A stretch of DNA of 64,000 nucleotides from Hymenopellis radicata (taxonomy: Eukaryota > Basidiomycota > Agaricomycetes > Agaricales > Physalacriaceae): contig JADNRX010000223.1 in the NCBI GenBank assembly GCA_015501595.1, positions 26,194-90,193 of the forward strand, written 5' to 3'. The notes under the pieces were generated by a model that was given only the letters and a program-made list of their open reading frames with translations, ran no database searches and was not told the origin of the DNA. Position 1 is the first letter of the stretch, and each line of letters opens with the position of its first letter. This document shows, one piece after another, positions 32,910 through 44,567 of the stretch. The translations under genes and the position numbers were made by a program.

Positions 32910-35900
32910 CTCTCTCGCATCGAGACCACAGCCGTACGTACTCAGCCTTACTGTGGCCTTGCTTACGGCCCGTATCTATCTAATGTACACTATTGTATCC
33001 CCCACTGTCAATAAAACCAATTATATTCTGCAAAAATCTTGTTAGTTTCAACGTCTTCAAACGGCGGAAGAGTCACTCACCACTACGCTACGTACACCTC
33101 GGCTCGAGTACTGGACAAGGCGGCGTGAGTGATTAATTCAAAGAACCGGAACTAGACACTTGCCAGATAATCGTTGAACAAGTCGGTACTGCTGTACACT
33201 GTCGGTGACAACAGATTCGCCTCACACAATCCCACCGTCCCGCCCACTTCGAGGAACACAACGACGGCCATATCCCAACACCTCCAACTCGAACTCCGCT
33301 GTCTAGAACACGATATCAGTTCTAAACAAGCAGATCAACTGCACCTTTCAACAACGAGCGTGCCACCGACGGCTGCACCGCTCGAATCCCGACATCGCGC
33401 TCTCTAAATCGTAAACCGACATCGCCGAGTCAGACGTGGACGAAGTTGAATACGAGGAGATAGCCTGTGCATAGGCCGCACCGTGTAGAACACATTCTAA
33501 AACGGCTATTTAGAGCTTTGTTAAATCAGAACAAAGGATATGCTTACCTCGACAACGATGAGGAGTAAGCTCGGTAAGACGAGGTCAAATGAACGAGGTC
33601 GTCCCACTCTGCCCAAGAAGATGAGTAAGTTTAAAGGACTAGACAGACGGAGGCGCACTGAAAACTTCATCATTGTCAAGAAAAGTAACCTATAGACGCA
33701 CCAAGAGCTAAGTCGACAGCGATAACGGAACTAGGACCAACAAGGACAGGCCGGGAGTAACCAAAGCTTTACCGGTGGTCGGGAGTCATATCCAAAGGAG
33801 CGTCGGCGTCTGATTGATCCCACCGGCGCGAAGCCAAATGGGATAAGGGACGCGTCGCGAAGACAACGTCCCACACAGCGCCGGCGACGTCGGTTATAGT
33901 CCCAATGTCTGTCAGAGTCGTTGGTCAGAGCGTGGAGACCCAATCAACAAGCTTGCCGTACCATAGAAAGTCGTTCGTAGGACGAGCAGTTTGAGAATGC
34001 AACTGCCGAGAAAGTCGTCCGTGTTCGCGTTCACGATAGGGGCGAGTCGTATCTATGGCTTGGGAAATGAATGGGGCAGTAGGAGGCAGAGAGGAGACCT
34101 TACCGTGAAGGAAGGCCCCGAGTGCCTGCTCGACGTCTAACAAAAGGGCGGGGGAATGATTACAACTGTGAGAAGCGGCCACAACGACGTACAGAGCGAT
34201 TCTTGGCCCGTATCCAAGGACGAGAGGCGGAATAATGTCCTCCACGTCGTGCACAACCAACATCTTCTGAAGAAGTCGTCAGCAGGCTGGTCGACGACAA
34301 GACAAACAGCTAGACATACCAGAGTGCTGAATACCGAGGGCGAAGGCGCCGACGGACGATGGCAGTCAGGAAAGAAATCAACGATGATGGTGGGAGGAAG
34401 AAACCCCGCGTATCCATCAACATAAGTCGGTCACGTTTTACACGCGTCGTGGTGATGCCCGGCAAACAGGATGGGCGGGAACGTCGTCAACAGCGATGAG
34501 GGCATCTACAGAACGATGAGAGGGCATGGCATGAGGGAATAGCACGAACCATGAGAGGAATGGTATTAAGAGGGAAAAGGAAGGAAGGGAAGGCGGAATG
34601 ACGATTCTGGTTGAAATCTCTCACCTTTTAACGCCTTCGCTGTAGATACGTACCTGCAATAAGATGGATATCAACCCCGCTGATCGGGTCCGTGACACAC
34701 GGACTTTTGATGGGGCCAGATCCAGGAAGATTCGGGCGCATATTGGACCGCCACACATTTCGCTTATTGACGAGTATCCGCCCTGAGCACCATAGGGCGA
34801 ACATGGCGGCGGATTCAAGCAACAAAAGAATCAAAATCTGAGATGAAGAAGACACCAGGACAAGTGCTAAACCCAAACCAAATGGAACTTACCTCCTCCT
34901 CAGAAATGCACCGTAGCGGTTCTTCAAAGCAAGGTTCCAAGTGCCAAAACGCTGGAATTAGGTGCAGGGCCTGCCCCTGAGAATCTGATGGGAGTCGTCA
35001 GCGGCGTCTGGACTCGGGGATATTGAAAACTTACAGAATGGTTTTTTCACCCGGACAGTTGCAACCTTCGCGTTGCTCGTTCACCCTTCTAAGAACAGAG
35101 AAAGGTTCCCGTTTCCATTCTATTAACATGTGATATCAGTCAGCATGAAATTAGCCCCGTCGAAACACGGAAAAGGTACGAACCTTGTCCGCATTCTGGT
35201 GACACAGTGCGAATCGCGCCTTGACGTTGAATTGAATTCGTTCACGGGCGGATGAGAGCTGCAGAACGTATATTCAGAGTACATACACCTGTACCAGTCG
35301 TCAAATTAGACAAAATCAAGCGGGAAACGACTGTTACCCAAAAGTGTCAGCGGGACGGAGGAGGAAGACGACTCGCGCGTCATTTCCCCACATCCGAGGT
35401 CGGCCAGATAAGATTGCAGAGACGTCACAGGGTCCAGAAATCCTCGTGTCATCGATGTGCAGGGTCCTAGACGCCTCCCAGAGCCTCTGACGCGATATCT
35501 CATCCTCAAAGCGTGTTCTCCGCCTCAACGAGTGTCGGAATCCGTGTTACATAATGCTAGCAAGAGTCTCCAAGTAAATTCAGGCGAGTATGAAGTGCCA
35601 GAGAGTGGGAGAGCACTATGGTGAGTTGGTGTAACCACTTTCAACTCGGACATGTGGTGGTTCGAGTTCAAGTGATACCGATCACTTGGGGTTGCCATAC
35701 TCGTATGGCGCCATTCAATACCGATGTTTCCCCGCTTATTCCGAGCCAATTGAACGCCTGGAACGTTGACACGACTTGGGTTACCTGCGTATAGAGCGGA
35801 GTGAATTCCCACAGCGAATACGTGAAGTCAACATGGCGACCCGACGGACATCATATTCAAGGTACATTATATCACTTGCACTGGTTTGCTAGCTCACCCT

Positions 35901-36437
35901 GGACGAAGTTTTCGAGAAGTCGGATTTGGATGTTTCGACCGTACTCACTTCTCCGTACGTGTCCAGAGGTCCAGTATCTCCAGGTATGTGTTTATGTCCA
36001 CCTTTGGGTGCTCACCATGTTTTAGTACTATCCTCTGCTATACTCTAGGAGGTATTTTGGTGGCCTTAGAGACCTTAAACAGAGTGCAATTCTCGATATA
36101 CGCATTTCTGAACATACGGAATAACACGTACTACTAAGGAATTCGCGTAAACACTGTCTGGTTCGCACATAAGAAGGTGGGAGAATTCAGGATTTCATTG
36201 GCATGTATCTACAACAAGAGCGATACAGCTACGCATATTCTACTAGACGAAACACCGCCAATACGACTCTCCGCTCGTGAAGGCGCCCTACCATGTCGGT
36301 TGGTCCGTTCGTGCCTATTGCATCAAGGTAACGGCACCACCACAGCATCAGAAGACCGCGACGCGTCGCCGTCGACATGAGCCTTAATTGTATTAGTGCC
36401 GTGGAATGATGAAAACAATTTAGAGGAACATACCATA
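32910..36437. other. Gene-poor interval
   Basis: Scattered frames, such as minus 33925-34263 beginning MLVVHDVEDIIPPLVLGYG and minus 34628-34876, look partly coding and are bounded by possible GTACGT donors, but no protein family is recognisable and no continuous exon chain emerged. It may hold one decayed multi-exon gene. Confidence 0.35.
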
Positions 36438-36888
36438 TTACACCCGAAATTGAACAGATCGCCAACCGAGCACGTCGTCGTTGACGACTACACGAAGAGT
36501 CCAGAACGTCGCCATTACGAGAGGTACTGCTCGACCGCCGCTATGCTTCCCAAGTGTGAGACGAAGTTGAAGTGTGGCGTCGAGTCCATCGAGACATACA
36601 TTGTTAGCATCGCAGTGAGCAGCGAGAAACGTGAGCGCAGCGGCGCTGGCACCGTCTATCACCGCGAAGATACCATAATTCAGGTACTGCAATAAGGTCT
36701 TAGTCTAGAAAGCGCCGTAGACACACATAACGTACCAAGACGAATTCGTCACCAGGACGTCCAAATGCGTCTATAGACCCGAAGCCCGTGAGATCTGAAT
36801 CGCCATCAGCAGCTAATCGCTTAGCAGGCGAATACTGGGCGCGGGCGAGGGCTTCGGAAAATGTTGGAATTGGCAGAGTGCTGGTCAT
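36438..36888 (-). CDS. Small two-exon protein of unknown function, unit 1 of a tandem triplication
   Basis: Exons 36888-36736 and 36686-36438, joined across a 49-nt GTACGT...TTGCAG intron, give about 133 residues starting MTSTLPIPTFSEALARAQYS. Two related units follow at about 37,160 and 37,584 with the intron in the same place. Their exon-1 ends align (SDLTGFGSIDAFGRPGDEFV, PDLNLAESGFMDVLGCVGNE, GDLDLAVFGFIDGLGRLG). Exon 2 contains a conserved Asp-Gly/Ser-Gly then Ala-rich helix (IDGASAAALTFLAA; VNSGTSVAALAGRA). I do not recognise the family. Only this unit has a clear ATG. Confidence 0.45.
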
Positions 36889-37690
36889 GGTTTAGCTGTG
36901 GAGCCGGTAGTCGGCAAAGAAGAGGACGAGAAGGGTCTGGAGCAGGTACGGTAGGAGGCGAGAGAGATCCCTGAGCTCCAACGCCTATGTCGGAGGAAAT
37001 TCCAGTTGAAGTGTGGCGTGAAATCCAGACGATGCCAATATTCCAGGCAGTGCGAACTTGCTCGCACCACGAGCACAGCGGCGGTGGTGCCGCTGCTCGC
37101 TGTGAAATTCATGCTGTAAATCAAGGCGTCAGTCCCGAAAGCGAGCTAAGAAGCCATAACGTACTCAAAGACGAATTCGTTACCGACACATCCCAAAACA
37201 TCCATAAAGCCGGATTCCGCGAGATTCAAATCGGGATCAGCGGCTAGAGTTATCCGAATCCTTGGCGTATGAGCGTAAGTCCGTCGGGCAATCAGAAGGA
37301 TTCTGGGTGAGTTGAGGCGGTCTGGCGAAAGACTAGCGACTGCCAGGAAGAAAAGTTGATGACTGTCGAAGATGCATCCCAATGACACCGACCACCTCGG
37401 CATATTTCTCGAGGTGAGAAGACGCGACAGTCGAAGTGTGGCGTGGATCTTGGGAAGAACATCGTTATAGAAAGCTCGCCCGGCGAGCGCAGCAACCGAA
37501 GTACCGCTGTTCACTGCGTCGAACGTGATATCGTGGCCCTGGGATAACAGTTTAGCGCGAGAATGTCGAGAACACAAGATAACGTACCTGGACAACTGCA
37601 CTACCCAGACGTCCCAATCCGTCTATAAATCCGAAGACCGCCAGATCCAGATCGCCATCAGCGGCGCATATTCTCTGTGCGAATCAAATC
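36690..37690. repeat. Tandem triplication, about 425-bp period
   Basis: Anchors at 36,732, 37,161 and 37,584 (the gtac of a minus-strand 5' splice site) are 429 and 423 bp apart. Around each lie matching blocks: gacgaattcgtcaccaggac, gacgaattcgttaccgacac, and a more diverged third copy. Upstream are three copies of aagtgtggcgt. The units are 60-70% identical by eye. Units 2 and 3 show frameshifts in exon 2 or lack a start codon. Confidence 0.7.
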
Positions 37691-37744
37691 CTGCGAAAAT
37701 CCGACGGTAATAAGGGGAGGGACTAAGGAAAACAGGTCAGAAGG

Positions 37745-38450
37745 GAAGGTGAATTTAAACGAAACCTTCACAACATTTTCCCGAAAAAAAAAGCCGGGCC
37801 GGCGAGGCCAATCCACGCTGCAGTCGTCACAAGGCAACGTTCTCCCCAGATGTCGCGTAGTTCTTCGGGGGAGGCGGCGAAGCCGCCTCGCACTATCTAA
37901 AGGAGGGTTCTAAGATGGGGAATTCCAGGAAGTAAACACCAAAACATACCGTACGCAGGCTCAATAAATCGGATCTATTGAAAACGAGTCAGGAACAGTA
38001 GACTAAATCGAACTGAAAGACAGACCTTTTCGCCTGGACCAAAGGCCGGTCCGGCGAGGACAGCCGACGCTGCCCAAGAATCAACGGTTCGTTTCTATGA
38101 CAACGAACGATGTTCAACACTGCCGAATCGCGGTGGCGAAGCCACCGTCGCCAGTCTGAGTGCTCTCTGTTCTCCCAATCAACTTGGAATCAACAACGCC
38201 GAGAGATGGCGACTCACGCATTCGACGGACATATTTGAAGTTAATCTAGGCCAGAATTCAGCCTAAAATGGACGAAAAAATGAGCTGAAAAACGCACTTT
38301 TCGCCCAAGATCCAAGCCTGGCCGGCGAGGCCGTCCACGCTGCTCTAATCCCTACTGGTCCCATCTTCGCGTCTTGAATTCCAAGGAATGTTGGGTCGTT
38401 TTCTATTCTGGACGCGCCGAAGGCACCGGCGCGTCGTATCTAAAAGGAAT
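37745..38450. repeat. Three tandem about 256-bp repeats with conserved hairpins
   Basis: The core ccgg[gt]ccggcgagg recurs at 37,793, 38,050 and 38,306. Between 75 and 120 bp after each core is a hairpin: gaggcggc-gaa-gccgcctc (37871-37889), cggtggc-gaa-gccaccg (38131-38147), and gacgcgcc...ggcgcgtc (38411-38435). Stem sequences differ between units while pairing is kept. No open frame spans them. Confidence 0.65.
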
Positions 38451-39852
38451 CAGTTTTGAACATGGCGGACGTGATGGTGAGAAACAAACATTCAAGTTGC
38501 CCGATTGGGAGTGATCGATGTGTTCTACCTCCTGCCATCATGTCGTGCCGCTAGCGTCTCCTTCAATCGACCCTTTGTGCAGTCCAGATTCGGCCCCTTT
38601 TGACATAACGTGTGTCAGTCCATCTGGAATGGCACCGAATACGACCACGCACCGCCGTCTCCTCCGTCTATCTCCGTCTCTCCTCATTGTCACTCCCATA
38701 ATTCTGAACCCGGTTCTCGACGAATTGGACGTCTCTCGCTCGTCGTGTGTCCCCCTGTTGACGACATGGCCACCTGCACTTGTCTCCTTCATATTCTAAC
38801 AGTGAATCTCGACGATTTGAGCTGGAAATACTTGTAAGCACTCTGGAGAGGAAGCCTTTACGCACCTGTCCCGATTCTGAGCTCAGTTCTCGACGAATTG
38901 CGCGGCTATAGCGGTTTCTTCACTTTGTAACGTTAACATACGGGCTGTTGTCGTTTCTTCTGCTTACCATCGTACTTTCTTCAAGTCGGGTCCGCGAAGA
39001 CTATCTGAAACTTCAGTGGGGAACTGGGACGGTGCGAAGGAGAACTCACCAATGGTAAGGCGATTTAGCTTGCAGGTGAGAACGCGCGGACACGACGAAT
39101 GTTCAGCAGACGAGCGGAATGGACAGCGAGACGAGCTCTCCGCATAATTCTAGCAGGGAACGTGGTGGTAAGTGGGAGAGTCAGAATGAGGGATCCAAAC
39201 TGACCGTTGCGCAGAAACCAAATTCAGGTCCCCGCCGGAGGAATATTCCCGTGTGTAAGCGTTCTCTGGGCGCCCGATCGTTGCCTTGACTAACACTTGA
39301 TTCCGATGCTCGTCTGAAGATTTCTTTGTGGCGCATTCATTCAGAGGTAAATGCTCTTTCTATATTGGATAGATATATGCATTCACGCTGCTTTGCCATC
39401 GTATAGACATCAATTTCGATCTTTTCGACTGTAAATACGCAGAGTACCACGACGTGGTACGTACCTGCCGTCATCCAACAATATTCGTCGCATCATTTAC
39501 TAAGACCGCCCTGGTAGTCTCCGGGATATGCGGCTAATACCTCTGTCTTATGCTTGCGCTACACGAGCTCATGTTCTAGGTAACACTATGAGATGTATCT
39601 CTTTCGAATCCTGATAACAGTCCGCGTCAAATGAAACCACGGGAGCGTGCATTCGTGAAGAACTATATTTTCGCCACACAGAACAATACTGTCAGCACAT
39701 CATGCTATTCTGATGCGACGGAGCGCCCAGAACTGCGCATGAGTAACGACGGGCCCAGACGGCTGCCTCATCTATCAAACTTTAATTCTACAGAGGTATA
39801 AAGTCCAGTCGGATTACTGTCAACATCAGCACCCACTTACCATCATGCTGTC
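38451..39852. other. Interval without a supportable gene
   Basis: Short frames only; the longest (38518-38799, plus) is low-complexity Ser/Pro-rich. I see nothing I can name. Confidence 0.45.
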
Positions 39853-39854
39853 AC

Positions 39855-40130
39855 TATGCCCCCTCGTACTGTCCTCTTGTCGTCGCCATTGCCTTCTGTT
39901 GGTTGGACTCTCCGTCGGGTAAGTCTGTCTTGCTTTACGCTCTCATCATCATCCAACTCATTTCTCGTCTAGACACGACGTCGGCGACACGAGTAAGTGT
40001 CTTCTCTGTTTCCGTCATCATTTTCTGACTCATTTGTTATCTAGGCTATATATTCCGTGCTCCTGCCTCGACTCGCAATACGAGTGCACTCAAACCACCC
40101 TCAGCCGTTTGAGTTGGCGGTGAGTTCTGT
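39855..40130 (+). other. Possible 5' exons of a decayed multi-intron gene
   Basis: A start MPPRTVLLSSPLPSVGWTLR is followed by three short intervals bounded by strong donors and acceptors (GTAAGT...GTCTAG at about 39,920-39,973; GTAAGT...ATCTAG at about 39,994-40,045; GTGAGT at about 40,122). The joined frame ends without a recognisable domain and runs into the MITE at 40,485. No family can be assigned. Confidence 0.3.
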
Positions 40131-40484
40131 TTTTGGTTCTACACCGGGTAAGCAGTCATCACCCTCTCTCCTACTGTCATCGTCGTCTGACTCTTCTTCA
40201 GTCGTGCTTGTGACACTGACCTGTCAACCATGTTCCGCTTATCAGACTGCTTGGCGGCACCCTTGTCTTTCTTCCGCATTGCGACATGCACGGTCTTTGA
40301 TATTCTTCGGTTTTGCCCCCATTTCGCGTGCTTAAGTGCTGCAAACAGCGGGTCTGAGGTACGTGTGCCGTGACTTGCATTAAAACGACTGACTTGATCA
40401 CAGAGTGGGGTCCGTGTGTGCTGGGGCAAGCACATCAGGGAAATCTGAAATGCTACGTAGATCGGGGCCTGTTTACGTAGGGTA

Positions 40485-40717
40485 CTGTACACTTTAATTC
40501 AATTCGTCGGTCACGGGTCACAGAGGATCCGAAATCGACGAAAAGTCACAAGAGTCACGGCAAAAATTGAGAAAAAGTCCCCGGCGGGGCCCCCGCCAGC
40601 CTCCCGCCGCAGCTCCGCCGCGGCGGCAATTACCATATATGGTAATTCGACGAAACCATAATTTCGTCGGACCGGTCACAGGTCACATGGCCCGACGAAT
40701 TGAATGAAAGTCTACAG
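40485..40717. mobile_element. MITE with TA target duplication
   Basis: The element is 233 bp and non-coding. Terminal inverted repeats of about 27 bp read CTGTACACTTTAATTCAATT on the left and, as reverse complement of the right end, CTGTAGACTTTCATTCAATT; both continue CGTCGG. A TA dinucleotide flanks each end (40483-40484 and 40718-40719), as in Tc1/mariner-type elements. The middle is GC-rich with nested palindromes, including aattaccatatatggtaatt. No transposase is in the window. Confidence 0.7.
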
Positions 40718-40734
40718 TACGTCGAAAGGGTCAT

Positions 40735-40765
40735 GTCTACGTAGACCTACGTAGACGTACGTACA
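40735..40765. repeat. TACGTA-rich block, copy 1
   Basis: The segment with gtagacctacgtagacgtac recurs at 42302-42324. Both are strings of near-palindromic TACGTA units. Related shorter units lie at 40,455-40,480 and across 42,180-42,300. Confidence 0.55.
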
Positions 40766-41229
40766 GCCTGGTGAGCCCTACATAGAACTATGTAGTTGCC
40801 ACTCACCTGTACACAGTGTACCTCTTGCTACGATAGGCTCTGGCGAAGTGTACGTAGGTCGGCAGCAGCCAGGGCGAAAATTCTTTGTAGAGAATTAACG
40901 AGAGGCACTGTTGAGGTGCATTGAAGTATGTTGCAACCAATAGTCCATCGTGAATTTTAAGTATTCGAGTCGACCAGGTCGATATATTTGTCAAGTCGTG
41001 CGGCAGAAATCTTGCCAAGTCCGCTCGATCAAATGGTCCGTGCACACACATCATCCACTGCGAAATTTATTTTCTGAACTCCGCCCAGTCGTCCTGTCTT
41101 CCCCCCATTCCCACTCCTTTCCCCAACCTTTCCTCTTCCTCTCCGGCAATGCCTGCTCTGACTCAATCAGAGCTGTGTTGCATCTGGACGCGTCGTCTCC
41201 ATCAATATCCACCTGAACCCGCCATCCCG

Positions 41230-41710
41230 TCGACCAGCAGCATCAAACGACACAACCAACAGAGCTACATGCACGAGGAGTGGACCATGTCCAGCGACGA
41301 ATGAGACACGACCGCTAAGGAGCAAAACACAACCAACAAGGAGCGAGACACGAGCCAACGAGGGACAAGACGTGAACCGCGAAGAACGACCTGCAGCCCA
41401 CGAGAATCCGACCAACGAGGAACAGGCCACGACCGATCAACCAGGAACGTGTCACGACTGACGAGGAGCCAGATACGAGGAACGGAGAACCAGACTGTGG
41501 CACGAGGAACGAGGACCGAGCCACTATCTACGAGAGCGAGTCGCGGACCATAAAGACCAAGCCACAAGCTGCGATCAACGACGACTAAGTCACTAACGGA
41601 CAAGCAACGAGCCACGCCAACGAGGAACAGCCACGACCGACGCGAGGAACCAGTCCCAAGGAACGAGGACAACCCACTACCAACGAGACGAAGACACAGT
41701 ACGCGGACGA
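41230..41710. repeat. T-poor degenerate minisatellite
   Basis: About 480 bp are built from variants of acgaccaacgaggaac and cacgacc, with very little T on the plus strand. The minus strand is open for 149 codons (41265-41714), but the translation is repetitive (LVPRWLVSRS-like) and most likely a composition artefact. Confidence 0.6.
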
Positions 41711-42179
41711 CCACCGGGGATCAAGTCGTGTTCGGGATCACCTGTACGTGCTCAGTCAACAATGATGACAACGCCACTAACGAACATCCTTTGCAGCTCG
41801 TCAGTGATCAATTTCGCTATACCGTAACCGAGGCGCCGACAACGACCAAACAGGAATGGGGGCCGACGACCTTCGCGGCGCCACTGGTGAATCGTTCTCC
41901 CTAGGCTTCGTGGCGCGCCGGTCACCAACCCCGCCATCTTCAGGGCAGTGCGAGTCTGTACGCCGCACTGTATCGCGAGGTGTCCTACCTACTTTCTCAA
42001 TTTCTCTGCCCATCTACCATCAGCTATCTTGTCGTTATGTACATGTATTCCTTTGTGTGCCAATATATTGTGTTTTCCCTCCTCTTTTGGCATGATATTC
42101 ATCGTATTCAATGGAACCACCAGTGGTGATCTGGCTGCAAGAATACTGTGTGTGTACTGTCAATGTACTGAAGGTATAC

Positions 42180-42325
42180 AGATGGTATATGTAGACCTCG
42201 GCACATTCTACATAGGTCTACAGGAGATCTACGTACACCTGAGTGATGGCTACCTAAGGGCTACGTATAGGGGTACCTCTGTACCTGGGCTACCTGGCCT
42301 ATGTAGACCTACGTAGACGTACGTA
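42180..42325. repeat. TACGTA/GTAGAC-rich block, copy 2
   Basis: A dense run of tacgtagac-, tacctgggctacc- and tacgtacacc-like near-palindromes ends in the same 20-bp block as at 40,744. The pair encloses about 1.5 kb containing the minisatellite. Confidence 0.5.
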
Positions 42326-42884
42326 AAATTTACAGTTTTTCCTGATGCATCACGGTGCGGGTCTCAGAAGTGAGATTCGCACTGCCCGAGACGGGGACTG
42401 CGCGACCCAGGCATGGGACGTTGGGGCCCGTGTGGCTTAATGGGGTTGACCCTACCCAAAACCGACCTTGCGCGCAGGTGGTGCTTAGCTTGGTTTCCTG
42501 CCCGCCCTCCTTGGAGTAGCGCAATCAGCACCCGAGACTTTTGTTTTTTTTATTCTAGCTGCGAGATGATTTGAATGCTGTACTCGCCAGCAGGTAGCAG
42601 GGGTAACCGACCTATTTCGGTTTGAATCTCGGCCGAGAAACCCGTCCACCTTAGCGGAGCACTTTGACAGTACCACCTACGACCTTAAAATCGACTTTAA
42701 CCGAGTCGTGCCTGGACAATCAGTGGACTTGTCTCTCGCTTAGACTTTCGTAGTAAATTGTAGCCGTACTTGCCGTGTAGTAGCCAGAAAATACATTGAT
42801 TTCACCCATTACTTGAGAGCGGAAGGCGAAAAACGGCTCCATTATCGCCCGGGGACTCTCGGCTTGCTCAGATGCATGATAAGT
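42326..42884. other. Non-coding interval
   Basis: No gene is supportable. A TGGCTTAATGG string (about 42,433) resembles a Pol III box A, and ggtttgaatctc (about 42,618) weakly resembles a box B, but they are too far apart for a tRNA. Confidence 0.4.
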
Positions 42885-43715
42885 AACGATGTCCGTGCAC
42901 GCGTCTTTTATTCCACTCGTACACTACCTCCTCGAGTCAGGTGCGAACCCCACCGCGAAGGACGCTATAGCCATGACTGTCGCTAATTGTGCGCATGCTC
43001 ATCGAGCGGGAGCACAAGTCTTCTTCAAAGACGCGGCGGATTCGAGACAGGATGCGGTGTAGCGAGTTTCCCTGTTAATTATTTGCGCAAGAGGAGATGT
43101 GTGCCGGATTTGGGGATGATGGTTTTAGAAGTATGTTTATCGTTCTGTTCCGTCTGGCGTTTTGGGCTGACGGAGAACTAGTACGCGTATCTCAGACGAA
43201 ATCATGTCCACATAGTTGTTCACAATCTCCAATAACACGATATGTATGCCGCACCTCACGATCCGCTGCCTTAGGTGCAGTTATTTACGGAAAGATCTAC
43301 TAGCCATAATTCCCTTCGGCGTAGATGCACGACTTGATGGACTTGAGGGCGAGGTAGCGGTTTTGTAACGTTGCGATTAGGAATACAGTCTTTTCACCGC
43401 ATGTCCGTGAGCCTTCAAGCACAGGCCTGTTCCGATTCCCAGATCTAGGTATCTGGTGTCCAACTACACTTTTATTTAGAGCGGCCAGCTTGGATTCTAC
43501 GAGTTCGGACGAAGCATATGAAGGTCTTGACTTCCATCGTTAGGCGCGCGAAGAAAGAGGCTGTCGAGCTGGACGGTATTGAATTAGGCACCATTTACAT
43601 CAGCATGTTTCTTGCTTGGACGGGAAATCATCGAGCTAAAAGTACAGAAATCTAAGACGACTACACAGAGCAACATCAGAGCAAGTACCACAGTCCCAAA
43701 TAACAATGACACTCC
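42885..43715. repeat. Duplicated segment downstream of the Tdp1-like genes, copy 2
   Basis: This is a near-identical copy of 29600-30440, including the YAYLRRNHVHIVVHNLQ exon after a GTATGT...CTAG intron. It sits in the same position relative to the adjacent Tdp1-like gene, so the duplication unit covers both. Confidence 0.7.
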
Positions 43716-44207
43716 AGAACGCCACACTACCCATCCCTTCCTATCCATGGCTCATCGCCCACCGCATACCGCGTCGCCGGCCGTTCCCAAAACGTCACCT
43801 TCTCCAGCTCGCGTATCGGAAACACAATCCCAATCTCGTAATTATTCATCTACACCACGAATCATAAGCAAAGGAGACAAGACAACGAACGAAAACCCAT
43901 GCAGAAATAGCCGCATCTGCCGCGCCTTTCCCCGACACCCTCCCCCACGCGCTCGCGGTGAAATTGTGCGAGCCCATGTACGCCCATCCGATGGGTGTTT
44001 GGTCTTCCTTTGACTCCTTGTCTTGAAAAATGCCCAGGATCATCTATCCGACGTTGTTAGAATAAGCATACTTGCTTGTCGAACAGGAAGCCTACCTTGC
44101 TATGCATGAGGTTATTCCCACCCCGGCTCTTCGAGTCGCGCAGATGGAACTTGCTGTTCGGGCCAATGAGTGTCTTGAAGCCCTCCCACTGCTTCCGCTG
44201 ACAGCAG

Positions 44208-44391
44208 TGTTGAAATCAGGTGATTTCGCGTTGGACAATCTTGGCTAAATTACCGATCGTTTCCACGGACCCCTTTTTATTTCACCTTATATACCTGTTC
44301 AATGCGATTCTGAGCCCTTGCGCGTTTGCAACGGGTTCCCTGCCATTTCTGCTTGTCCCAGTTTTCGTTGTTTCCAGGCTCTAAACCAACA
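44208..44391 (+). repeat. 5' LTR
   Basis: 184 bp with TG...CA ends. It contains a possible TATA motif in caccttatatacctg, about 75 bp from the start. Confidence 0.88.
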
Positions 44392-44567
44392 CAAACGCGC
44401 GGCACAACCCAGCCACACTCTCGTCACTCGGAGGCTTGCTAACTGTTCGGAGCGCCGTTTCACCCCTATCCCCAACGACGACCACGAAGACAGACTAGGC
44501 TAACTGTTCGCTAGTGCTGTTCCCACCCACTCCCCACGACGCGCTACAACGTTCTTAAACATCCATC

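Noticed and set aside
41265..41714. 149-codon open frame on the minus strand
   Set aside because: It lies wholly within a T-poor minisatellite; the translation is a repetitive Leu/Val/Arg/Ser string without any domain, so the open frame follows from composition.
42420..42640. Possible tRNA or SINE (box A-like TGGCTTAATGG and box B-like ggtttgaatctc)
   Set aside because: The two boxes are about 185 bp apart, the T-loop consensus is poor and no cloverleaf can be drawn.
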